This document shows, piece by piece, positions 1 through 11,100 of a DNA stretch of 64,000 nt. Position 1 is the stretch's first letter. Each line of letters begins with the position of its first letter. Both the position numbers and the translations under genes were made by a program. This stretch comes from Pycnopodia helianthoides. Taxonomy: Eukaryota > Echinodermata > Asteroidea > Forcipulatida > Asteriidae. The notes under the pieces are model-generated. The model saw nothing but the letters and a program-made list of their open reading frames with translations. It had not been told where the DNA came from and made no database searches. Where the stretch lies: positions 2,180,001 through 2,244,000 of the forward strand of contig CM063260.1 in assembly GCA_032158295.1 (NCBI GenBank). The letters run 5' to 3'.

Positions 1-3000
1 GATGTCTACATTAATTCGACAGTGTGGGGCTTCAGCAACGGGAGCATTGTTGCAAATTATACGACGCTTATAGCGTCGAGTTCGCCAATTACTGCACACG
101 ATCTGCAGACGCTTACAACGACGGCCGTTACAGACGGCTTACTACCAGATTCTAGCATAAAGGTCGATCCCACGGCAACGAGAGTCACTTGTACGTGAGC
201 ATGCTCTCCTTTCTTTCTTTCTTCTTTATTGTTTTGTTTGTCCATGTTTATTTTTATTTATAATTTTTTATTTATTTAGGTTGGTGTTGGCATTTTCCCC
301 CCATTATTTGGGGGTCAGTTTTGTGTTTGAAATCTAGATAAGAAAACTTGATAAGATAAGCTTACTGATATTTACATTTTATACATCGATATTATGCTTG
401 AGCAACCCGGCTGGTAGAGTTTTTGAGTTAGAGTGGTACAAAGGATTAATACAAGTGCGACGATCAATACAAGTGCGACGTCATTTCTTGGGTTGTTGGT
501 CGTTTTAGAGCTATGCAATAACGTTGGCTTCATTTGTCTGGTGTTGCAGTAAACTCTCCACTGATAGCAGAGGCGACGACACCATTGCTATCGACAACTA
601 CAGCACCGAAAACAGCAGAATCTCAAGCAAATATGTCGACAACACCATTGCTGTCGGCAACCCCCGCACTGACAACAACAGAATCTCAAGCAAATGTGTC
701 CACAACACCATTGCTGTCGGCAACCCCCGCACTGACAACAACAGAATCTCAAGCAAATATGTCGACAACACCAGTGCTGTCGGCAACCCCCGCACCGACA
801 ACAACAGAATCTCAAGCAAATGTGTCCACAACACCATTGCTGTCGGCAACCCCCGCACTGACGACAACAGAATCTCAAGCAAATATGTCGACAACACCAT
901 TGCTGTCGGCAACCCCCGCACTGACGACAACAGAATCTCAAGCAAATATGTCGACAACACCATTGCTGTCGGCAACCCCCGCACTGATGACAACAGAATC
1001 TCAAGCAAAGGTGTCAACACCACCTTTACTATCGACAACACCGTTGCTGTCGACAACCCCCGTACAGACAACAACAGAATCTCAGGCAAATGTGTCGACA
1101 AAACCTTTGAAAACTCCTGTGGCACCGGGAGAGAAGTCTTTCGACGGTGTCTTAAGAATCGTCTCACTGGATGGGAAGCCTGCTGCATACAACGCTTCCT
1201 TAGACAAAACTGACAGTTTGTACTATTTGACACTTCAACTCGATGTTGTAAAACTGGTGAGTTTTTCACCTTTAAACAAACTTCCTCTTTTTAAAGAGGG
1301 ACTCCTAAGTCAAATTCAGGTTTGCGATCAACTCATTTTCCAATAAATAAAATCCTTATAAAAAGGGGGGAATTACAAGTTTCTAACCTCTCTTTAAAAT
1401 GGTGAAAAAATGCAATTTTAGTCAAAAACCGCAACCGTTCAATGACGTCACATTTTAAAGGCATTGTCTGTACATTTTTCTACAAAGATTTTCTAGTTAA
1501 TTCTTGATTTTTGATGATGTTTAATCAAAACGGCATTGAACTACACCATTTTTTCTCTGGAATGAACAGACCTGTTTGCTGTTGATGTCCAGTGACGTCA
1601 CGTTTCAAGTTTTGCTCTGAAAGAGTGTCAAATAAAATGATATTCATGTTTAACGTGAGGTTAGAGACTTGCAAGTTTTCCCAAACTTTCATAAGGACTC
1701 TATCTATTTGAAAATGAGTGCATCTTAAAACCTAATTTGACCTTGGAGCGCCTCTTTAACATTTATTTTCATTGTTATTCTAGTATTGTATCCTTCTGTA
1801 TCAAGTTGTTACTCGAAGAAAAATTAATAGTGGTTTGTTTTACTCCGGAACGTCCCTCTATCTTGATCGTCTTTTCTTGTTTTCACTCAGCTCGGTACCC
1901 TATTTAAATTGGTACCCAAGACCCGTACTGCCTACCGTCGCGCCGTGTTGAGGCGCTTCAGCAGCGGCAGCGTCATAGCAGATTTCTCGGTGTTTCTCAA
2001 ACAGGACGGTGACCTAACCCCGAAAGATTTTGAGGACGAAATGAAGCTTTTTTTCGGTTTGACGAAAGGGGCGATGGGTGAAGTTAAAATTGTCATTGAC
2101 CCAGAAGAAATCTCATTCACACGTAAGTTCTCTGATGTGTAAAAAGTATGCCAGGAACACAAAGTTTAGACGTGGTGTTTAAATTCCACTCCAAAATTGA
2201 TAAGTATGGTGGCCCTGAAGGGACATCAAACATAAACTATAAATTCACGTTAATATTTACGTAAATACAAACGTTATGTTTCGATGTCCCTTCAGGGCTA
2301 CCATAGATAAGACATGTGTGGGATTATAACCAGATTAAGATAATCCTGATCTGGTTCCAGAGTCATTTTGACCCGAATTCCCGTGAAAATTATTTCTTCA
2401 TTGAACTGTCGTAATGTGAATTATTTAAGATATTTATTTATTTACTATTAATTTATTTCTCTCCACAAGTTCAATAAAAATTTACACACAAAAGAGATCC
2501 AACATAGACATGGAGAAGGCTAGACTGAGTAGAAAAATGTAAATTTTCCTATAACCTAAAGGTTCAGTCTGCCGATAGAAATATTTCTAAAAGGCACAGA
2601 CACTCAAAGTTTTCTGTTGTTTTATCTAGTTAACTTCTTTCACATAAAGCTTTTTTCCCAAATGATTGGTTGTCTTAGACACTGACGAGTGCAAGTGGGA
2701 ACTAGACGACTGTTCACAGTACGCTACTTGTGAGGATCTTGGCGCTGATGGCTTCACTTGTCATTGTCAGGCTGGTACCATTGATGCACTGACCCTCGGT
2801 CTGCCAGGACGAGAGTGTCTGTTTCGTAAGTCAGGTCACCAGACTGCCATTAGTTACTCAGCAGCCATCTGTGTTTTATTATTATTTATTTATTTAATAG
2901 CAATTATTGCACATGAAAATACAAAACAGGTACGCCGTAGAAGATTAACATTAGGCTAACCTTGATAATATAAACATCTAGAAGAGTGTAAAACGTAAAA

Positions 3001-6000
3001 GGCAGTGAAGAAGCAAAAACAAACAACCAACCACCCCAACAAACAAACAATGACAAAAACAGGAAAAAATGTATAAAGCAAACGAAACGGCAAAATTAAC
3101 CAACCGCCCATTGCGGTCTTGAGATCACACCGACTCAACAAGAACGGGACGACAACAAGCAAACACAACCAAAGCAAATGAACATAGAGCTGCTTAATAA
3201 GCAGAAAACATTGCTTCAGAAATGTCTGCTAAGCAAAAGTAAGCAGGATACCAGTCACAGATTGTACATGTGACATAGTATTTTGGCTGGTATCCTTATT
3301 CTGATAAACAATTGTTGTGCTCTGCTACTTGAGCTTAAGCAGCCCTGTGAAAATAGGCCATGTTCTTGAGTGTTACTAGTAGTATATTAAAAAATACACA
3401 ATACAGTGAACTGGTTTTTGTAATTTATAGTGGGTCATTCTGTTGGTTTGTTTCCTCAGCAACGACGAAAAAGGCACCCACGCTTAGTAAACAACCACCA
3501 CGAGAGGATCGAATCAATGCACCGACTTGGGGTAAGCTTTTGAATAATATTATAGGTTATCGAGTTGGAACGTATTGGCCCAATTCACCTGACATCATCA
3601 ACGCACTAATCTTGGTTGCGCCATTTTGAGAGTTAGTAGACCCCTCCCAGTATTTATGTAAATTGCACACCGCGCATGCACACTAACACTACTGGTGGGC
3701 AAAATGAGGGGGGTTTGTATGGGGTTGTGCATGCGTCTGTCTAGTGCACAGCTCTACGGCGTTTGCCACAAAGGCAGTTTAATAAATCGATATCATTAAT
3801 AATTGTGTTATTTTTGTTCATTAAAATCTGCAAACACTAATTTTGAGCTCAACTTGCTGTCCGATAGAGGCCTGGCAGATTGGTGTGTTCGTGTTGGGCG
3901 TCACCATCGGGATGCTATTCGTGGCTGCCGCATTCCAGTACTTCTGCAAGTGGCGTCATGCATGTAGCGACGAAGAAGAAGATCCCAACAGGTCAGGATC
4001 TCGTTAGTCTTGATCCCAAGGCGTCACTTATCTCAGTGCATAGCATAACTGCTTGCCAAAATAGGGGGCACATGATTTGCACTTGACTTGTATTACTTCA
4101 TCAGTTATTCTCACTCTTTCCATTCCATGAGAAAACAAACCTATAGATGGTCAAGTTTAAATAGCTAACCAAGCAGCATAATTATGTCAAAATTCCTTCA
4201 GAGAAAAATCTATACGAAAAAACTTTTAAAAACAGCACTCAACTTTTAACAAATATCATCCAAACCGAACATAAATTGTCTGTCTTTTTCTTTTATTCTT
4301 TTTTTTTTCTTTCGAAAAGTGAACGAGCCCTTCGAGATCAGGCCCTGTACCGTGAAAGAATGAACCGTCGATGGAGCTTTATGTACCGCGGCCGACCTGA
4401 GGAAGACACGGTAGACGATGCCATGTACACGGACGGCAGTGATAGAGATAACCCGTTTATATCAAATAGTCACAATGAACCTTTGATACCCAGCGCCCGA
4501 CAGAATGTGGTGAGGTGTCATTTTGTCTATTTTGTTTTACTTGTTTATTTTGTTCTAACTATTGTTAGATAATTGTAACTATGATTTTGCCATCGTTCAG
4601 AAATATTCTGCCCCCACCACCACCCACTTCCAACCCTCCTATTTGGGAGAGTGAGAGCAGTTATTTTAATGGATCCCACGTTTAAACATGGTCACGTGAT
4701 CTCCTCTCGACCAATCAGAATGGATAAACTGTCACAGGTACCATTCTATGAATAATAATTCATTACATTTTGATGATCTGACCTCATTATGTAGATGATC
4801 ACCTGGATCTAAGACTGAGCCAGCGAAATAACACTGCCGTACAGACGGACCCAGTGCCTGGCGCTGACTCCACGGCGGCTCCCAGCATGAGTGTGGTCAG
4901 AGACGGCTCGGGTGGAAGTCAAGATAATGAGTCTGGTTTCCACGATCTACCGGCCGGAGAGGTAAATAAACGTCCCCTATCCTTGAGCCACCACCATTGT
5001 AGACTTGATTTCAAGTCAGAGATCACGGTTATTTCTCTGAATCAGCCAGGCAAAACACCCCCACAGATTAGCTATCAAACGCCCTAACTCGCAATCTCAG
5101 TCTATGATCGTACAGGCTAATGACGGAGGTTAATCCACAAGAGGGCGCTAATTTCAGGCAATAATGTAATGACTATCGGGTAGACTACAAGCCACGATCG
5201 CAGACTTGGAACCAAGTCTACCACCATGGTGAAACTACAGCACTGGAGGACATACACGTTCACATACACGATTCCTACTCGGGTTAATAAGGGTGAAATC
5301 CAGCTACACTGCCCATACTGCTCTGGGAATGGCGCGTGAATAATATACTAATAAAAAGTCAGTCAACAAAATATTGGTCCAACACACAAATGCCATGCCA
5401 TAAGATTTATACGTGATACACATCCAGAACAGGGTGCAAGTTGAGATTTCAGATCATTGGGTCAATCTGTTGACATTACACTAGCTAACGTATTGGGATG
5501 TTTTTCATTATGGTGAGGGTTATGGTTATGGTTATGACTATGGTTATGGTTATGGTTATGGTCATGGTTATGGTTATGGTTATGGTTATGGTTATGGTTA
5601 TGGTTATGGTTATTGATCGTTAGTGTAAGGGTTATGGTTACGGTTAGGGTTGGTGTATATAACACACAATATAAACCCATCCCGGGTCGCAATTTCTTTT
5701 TCTGCAGCACACGTCGGCTATGGAGTCAACAGTTAATGGATAGGCTGTTCTTCCCTATCCATTAACTGTTGACTCCGTAGCCAGCGTGTGCTGCAGAACA
5801 TAAATTTGCTCCCGGTATCAGAATTGACCCGGATACCTGTTCCTTGGTAGGGGTCTGCTCATTTCTGGTTCAGGCTGACGCGAAAACTGGTTTAAAGTGG
5901 GAATAAAGCTCGTATTCTGCGTCAGCTTGATCCATTCCTGGATAATTTTTGACTCAGATTCACTCACCCATAAATAGGTCGGGTCCCTGCCCTGCGACTC

Positions 6001-6508
6001 GAAACCAGGTAAATAGATGGATTGCAACACGCGTCATTGACCGCCATCTTTGATGTAAAACGATGGGAAAAGTGCACGCGTGTACGCGCTACGCATGACT
6101 CTCAGCCAATGATAGCTCGAATCTCACGCGTGCACAATAATTCATCAAAGATGGTGGTCAATGACGCGTATTGCAATCCATCTATTCTGATCTAGGGATT
6201 TTAGAGTGTCTTGCTTGACGTGTACTGTTATTTGACACTATTTTTTTTACAGAATTCTCAAGAATCCACAGCGGTGAACATTGAAGAAAATGACAACCAA
6301 CCGGAAGAGGGCGAGTCAGTAAGTAGTATTTTGTGATCCAAGGCCATATCAGAGGAAATTAAATTATACTTTTATTATTACCATTATTAGTACTAGGAAT
6401 GTCATCATTTTGTTTTACTAACAACCCAAACCAAAGTTTTGTGGTTATAAACAACTTTATTTCTCTTCTTCATTGCAGAATTCTGAAGACAAATGCGTCG
6501 TAATGTGA
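1..6508 (+). CDS. Mucin-like SEA-EGF transmembrane protein (3' part of gene)
   Basis: Ten exons can be traced: <1-190, 550-1256, 1891-2122, 2679-2825, 3460-3531, 3868-3991, 4320-4509, about 4796-4961, 6253-6318 and 6479-6508 (TGA). Exon 1 holds the end of a SEA domain with the self-cleavage-type motif GSIVA. Exon 2 has 63-bp Thr/Ser/Pro repeats followed by the start of a second SEA domain, which ends in exon 3 with FSSGSVIADF. Exon 4 encodes one calcium-binding-type EGF module (DECKWELDDC onward, six Cys). Exon 6 encodes a transmembrane helix (IGVFVLGVTIGMLFVAAAF) followed by CKWRH. Exons 7-10 form an acidic, Asn-rich cytoplasmic tail ending DKCVVM. Junction phases agree (1,0,1,1,1,2,0) except exon 7 to 8, where the exact splice site is uncertain. 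The architecture matches membrane mucins whose SEA domain self-cleaves at Gly-Ser. The 5' end lies outside the window, and no specific orthologue is claimed. Confidence 0.8.
618..1100 (+). repeat. 63-bp coding minisatellite (mucin repeat)
   Basis: The unit begins GAATCTCAAGCAAATATGTC and recurs at 618, 681, 744, 807, 870, 933 and 996, with a degenerate longer unit to 1077. Each unit encodes 21 residues of the type ESQANMSTTPLLSATPALTTT, dense in potential O-glycosylation sites. Because 63 is divisible by three, other frames and the antisense strand also stay open. Those long overlapping reading frames are by-products of the repeat. Confidence 0.9.
1292..1763. mobile_element. TTAA-flanked MITE in mucin-gene intron 2
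   Basis: Inverted ends read TTAAAGAGGGACTCCTAAGT on the left and, inverted, near GACCTTGGAGCGCCTCTTTAA on the right. A second inner pair, acaagtttctaacctc and gaggttagagacttgcaagt, lies at about 1374 and 1656. The TTAA at both ends suggests a piggyBac-type target duplication. There is no coding capacity. Confidence 0.6.
2203..2307. mobile_element. Short fold-back MITE (about 105 bp)
   Basis: The arms tatggtggccctgaagggac and gtcccttcagggctaccata are inverted copies around an AT-rich centre. It lies in the intron between the second SEA exon and the EGF exon. Confidence 0.7.
3184..3358. mobile_element. Abundant short MITE (GCTTAAGCAG family), diverged copy
   Basis: Shares the family's core: AGAGCTGCTTAA at one end, a central GCAGGATACCAGTCACA, and CTTAAGCAGC near the other end. 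The same family recurs at 14.9, 17.5, 45.0, 51.9 and 60.7 kb. It sits in a mucin-gene intron. Confidence 0.65.
5511..5660. repeat. GGTTAT hexanucleotide array
   Basis: About 16 near-perfect GGTTAT units run from roughly 5515 to 5612, then degenerate to GGTTACGGTTAGGG. It lies in the intron between exons 8 and 9 of the mucin-like gene. The unit differs by one base from the animal telomere repeat GGTTAG. It is a simple-sequence array with no coding role. Confidence 0.9.
5703..5797. repeat. Near-perfect 40-bp-arm hairpin
   Basis: The arms tgcagcacacgtcggctatg... and ...catagccagcgtgtgctgca are inverted around a loop of about 10 bases, and the inner arm gtcaacagttaatggatagg pairs with its complement. 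A fold-back element is the likely origin. Confidence 0.75.
6012..6186. mobile_element. Fold-back MITE (about 175 bp)
   Basis: The outer arms atagatggattgcaa and ttgcaatccatctat are inverted, continuing through cgcgtcattgaccgccatct and its complement. It lies in the last large intron of the mucin-like gene. Confidence 0.75.
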
Positions 6509-6945
6509 ATATTAAAACCGCCCAGCAATATTTGTAGATACGTATTTATGTAGGTCACCAATTTAACCTTTCTCGTCGACAACTTTCAGTTTTGATAAAA
6601 CTATAAAATATTACAGCGGGAATTTCATTCAATCTGGAGCTAGCACCAGGGGTGAACTTAGTTATGGGTGCAAAGTACTCGGTCAACGGCCACGGTTGCA
6701 AAGAGATGTGAGCTTTAGAGCTATATAATTAAGTAGCTCTATGGAGATACATGTTTACGTTTAAGGTGGTGTTTTGTTTAAAAATTATGGTCAAGATTAG
6801 TCTGATGAAAGAAAGACAACAAAAAGGGCGTAATGCCATACACTGTAATATTCATTATTTTGCTGTGAATATAGCTATGATGTCTTTTAATTTTTCACTT
6901 GCTATACTTTTTTAAAACTATACGCTCAAGCAAAATAAAATGGTA
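6509..6945 (+). other. 3' UTR and poly(A) signal of the mucin-like gene
   Basis: AT-rich untranslated sequence follows the TGA at 6506-6508. A canonical AATAAA lies at 6934-6939 and is the first clear polyadenylation signal downstream. Confidence 0.6.
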
Positions 6946-8171
6946 AATTTTAAAGAATTTTGTCGTTCGTCGTTTTCTTCAGTTTACTTATATAACAAGG
7001 AGGCCACGGAGGCATGGCCTCTGTTGCCCTCGGGTCTTGGCCTTGGTGTCCCCTTCAAAAGTTGCCCGTTGACTTGCAGATTTTTCAATGGAAGTGCCCT
7101 TTGCGAACAATCAAAATGGCCTTGCCCTCCTCAACGAAATTCCAGACCTAAGAATGGCTTTAATAAGCGGCTGGCTGCGGCTACGGCTACGGCTGTGCTT
7201 TGATCGCCACGACACTTAGAAATGATAGATGCCCGGCCAGAGCAAAACCAATGGCAAAATTCAAAGCCGTAGCCACAGCCGCCAATTAATTCGGTCGGAC
7301 GGCCTCACTATGGTGCTTGCATGGACGAGGTGAACTAGCAATATTTGAACACTTGAGGGCGCTGCGTAAGTTCGCCCTTCCCTTCCAATTGCAAAACAAC
7401 ATCAATACTACAATAGTAAAATTTCACCATTGCATGAAATTTCTCATCGAACAATCCTGGGAATGACGTAAACCGTAATCCATTAGCAAGGAGCAGCAAG
7501 GACCAGCAAGGAGCGCCTAACAGCTCGAGGTAAAGGTTTGTGTGCTGTCTGTTTTATTTCTGTTGGGTAAAGAAATATTGTTAGTGAATAAAAAAGATGA
7601 TGAACTTCGTTCGCTTATAATTATACGTACGTGTGTACACAGTAGTGTGTCGTGTGTACACAGTTACAGTATGTATGCCTGACGGTAGCGTCAGTATCGT
7701 TGCACTGCACTGCACTGCGGTGTAGCAACGAGGAGTCCAACCTGGGTACAGTATTTTTCCTGCCACAGCTGCCAGATCGACGGGACACAACATGAAACTA
7801 GTCTATTAAATTCATAGTCACTAGTGAATGGATGAGACTGAATGCTCAGAGCAGAGGGTTAATGATTTACAGTCAGTCACTGAGTCAGTCGACTTTGTTC
7901 AATGCTATATATTTTGGCTTTACATTAAACATTGGTTATTTACGTGCTTAGGCTTAACAAAATTATGTGATTTGCCTATCTTTTTGAGTCATGACCAGAT
8001 GATGCGATGGGATTTACACTTTTTAAAAGTGATAGTGAGTGGATTATACTAATTATATAAAGTGCAGATACCAACTTATGAAATGGTTTTACTCAAGCTA
8101 AAAGCTATTAAAATAAGCCGCTAGCCCATGAATATTCTATTTTTGCCAAATAGAAATTAGTTTAAGTTGCT
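6946..8171. other. Intergenic region and 5' flank of DIS3L2 copy 1
   Basis: No gene is supported here. Homology to the copy 2 flank begins near 7395-7440 (tgaaatttctcatcgaacaa, matching about 37570), so the duplicated unit includes several hundred bases of upstream sequence. No convincing TATA box was found. An imperfect inverted pair, cggctacggctgtg and cacagccg, lies at 7180-7290. Confidence 0.5.
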
Positions 8172-11100
8172 ATGGAGTCAACAGCCAAGACAACTCAAGA
8201 TGACAAGGTCGTTCTTGAGACGTCAAAAGAGAAGGTGACAGAAGAAGATGGGAATGAGAAGCAGTCAACATCAGAGCCAGGAGCACAAGAGACGACAACA
8301 GATAAAAATGACCAAGAAGGAGACACAGAATCTAGGAATTCTATGTCCAAGAGAAATGTAAGTACCGTATGAAATTGGTTTAGGGTCACATTTTGTTAGT
8401 TTGTGAAACAAAATCATTTTAAATCTTGAAATTGTTGGGGGGGGAGGGAGGATGTATGGAAACCGGTTTGCGGGGAGGTGTAAGGAAGACAGTTTGCCGA
8501 CTTGGCCTTTCTTTTAGGGGATTGTATGGATACCAGTTTGCCTACTCGCTGACTACAATTGTTTTCCACACTATTTAAAGAAAGACTATTCTCACTGTAT
8601 TCAATAATGTCAAGGCAAGAAACCTTTTCTCATGTTATGTAAATTCATTGATTTGTGTGCTTTAATGGAGGGGGGGGGGGCGTACAATGACTGAATTTTA
8701 GACTGGATCATCTTGTTCTACCTGATATGGTGCTTCATTCGCAATTTACTGGGGGGGGGGGGTTGAGGGGGGAGCGATGTCAGTCAAACCATCTACATAT
8801 GTACCTCTCCATTTTTGCTGCACTCCTATTCAAATTTCATGATAACATGTGCAATATTATTTGGAGCGTGAAAATGTTAAAGTCATCAACGATGCATCCT
8901 CTCCTAAACATTTTGAAAGGAAGAGTAGAGGGCCTAATAGTTTGAATACATCCCGGAAGTTTTTTCTCCTGTTTTGGAATGCTGAAATTATTTTGTTCCC
9001 CGTTTTCAAAATCAGGGAAAAAAAAAACCTAAATCCAGAAAGCCTCTGATGGTTTGACTGACTTGCCGGATGAACCAACCAAAGATCCAGACCACATCCC
9101 CAGTGTGAGACGCATCAAGACGCTGCAAACAAGGCCAGGCCAAGGTCATCCAAGGGCAAGAGAAAGAACGCGATGCAGTTTGACGCGCAGCAACCTAGCG
9201 GTACACCCTCTGGCAAGAGCCAGGGTGCAACACCCAAGAAAGACCGTGGAGGTTCCTCAAGGGACAAGAATAAAGGGTCCCAGTCATCCACGAGTGCGTC
9301 GCACGACAAGAGAAACCGTCCTTGTGTAAACCGTGTGGACGTGACCCCTACTAAGGGGGAGGTGAAACGGTCAAGGTAACACCAAGGTCAGCAAGTAAAG
9401 GTCACGGAACTCCAACGTCAAGAAAACAAGAATTAACAGTGGTACTCCGAACAGATAAAAACTTTAAGGTAATTCCTCACTGTATCTTATCGTGTGCATG
9501 AGTTACTTCTAAAAAGAATTTAAAAAGGTAATTAATTTGTTGATATGCCCGTTTGTTTCACTCTCATTGTCTTATTTAGCCTTTTGAAGACTATCTGTCA
9601 TTGGAAGAAGTCTCAGATGGGTTGAAGAGAAAGCAACTGCTTCAAGGAGCAATAAGGATCAACCCGAGGAACTTTGAAGAATCTTATTTAGACTCTCAGG
9701 TAGGTACAGAAGCTAAAGTGATCGTTCGCATTTCCTCGTCTCCAAACTAAAATTTTCACAGAAAGACACAGTCTTAGATAATGAGATGTTATTTTTCTGC
9801 ATTCTCATGCCAGATTAAGATGTCTATCCAATTAGTTGTGTCTAGTTTCCACAATCATGACCAAAATGTCACGGAGACCAGAATCACCAGATGCAGCAAT
9901 TCGGACAGGCGTCTTTCTACTGGGATGAGAATAAGGAAATACATCTGAAAAGCAGAAACTTGGAATTCACTTTAAGCTTCCATTTTATTGTTTTAATTCT
10001 TGTGTTTTGTTGGAATAATTGAACTATGATTTTAATGTGATTCGTGGCAGTGAATTGAACCCTGGAAGGATGTCATAGAAATAAAGCCTTTAAGTTTATT
10101 GAACATCTCTTTTTTGCTTTTTCAGGATGGTGGAGCTGACATATTTCTTAACGGACTATCTGCTCGTAATCGTGCTTTGGAGGGGGACGTGGTCGTCGTT
10201 CAACTACTTCACAAGTCAACATGGAGGGTAAGAAATGTTTAGGTCAAATAGTGGAAGAGATTTTCACTTTGTTATTTTTTCTTTTATTTTGTGCTCGGCC
10301 AGGAGCGTACAGTATTATAGGTGGGGTTTTTTGTAACACAAAATTGCCAAACTGACGAATGACAAACCGACCGACACCAACTGTCCGACCGACCTACCGA
10401 CCGACAGACTGACTGATAGACCCATTGACTCACTGCAAAATTTTCTCAATCTAATACTTTCTACTTTTGTTATCTTCAGCATAAAAGTTCCAGGTAGTTT
10501 AACCTCTTCACTGCTACTTGTACTCTAGAAATTCTGACTGACCAGCTCAAAGTTTGAAAGAGAACAAAAAATAAAAGGTTTTAAAAATATTTTTCCTTTT
10601 TTTTTTCCTCAGCTCATGGAAGACGATTATCAGCGCTACAAGAAAATGAATCAGAAGAAGTCGAAATCAAAATTGTCTACAGAGCCGAAGACGCAGACGG
10701 ATGAAACCGAACTCGCAGAGCAACTCCAAGAGTTGGAAATAGACAGTTCCATGGCAAGAGTGCAATGAACCCGATGAAACGGAAGCAGCTGAAATCACCA
10801 AAGAGGAACAGACGGACGTTTCTGCAAAACATGACGAAGCAGACTGTTTGGTGATTAACAAAAGTGACGAATCAAAGAATCAAGCCTCTGGTGGACTCGA
10901 TGCCAAGAGCCAAGATGAAGGAGGTAGTCTGAGGGAGGAGATTGACTCAGTAGTGAAGAGGCTCTTCCCGGAGGAGGGCGAGAAGAAACGGCTCAACGAG
11001 GAGAAGGAAGAAGATGAGATTCCCGAGAGGTTTTACCAGAAGCTTGCCAAGGTGGTTTACATCGTTGAGAAGAGGCATTCCAGAGCATGCGGCGGCCATT

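Noticed and set aside
524..1269. Long overlapping frames on both strands across the mucin repeat
   Set aside because: They arise because the repeat unit is 63 bp. Only the Ser/Thr/Pro frame joins the flanking SEA exons in phase.
5462..5710. Minus-strand frame of alternating His and Asn
   Set aside because: It is the translation of the GGTTAT array; there are no splice or conservation signs.
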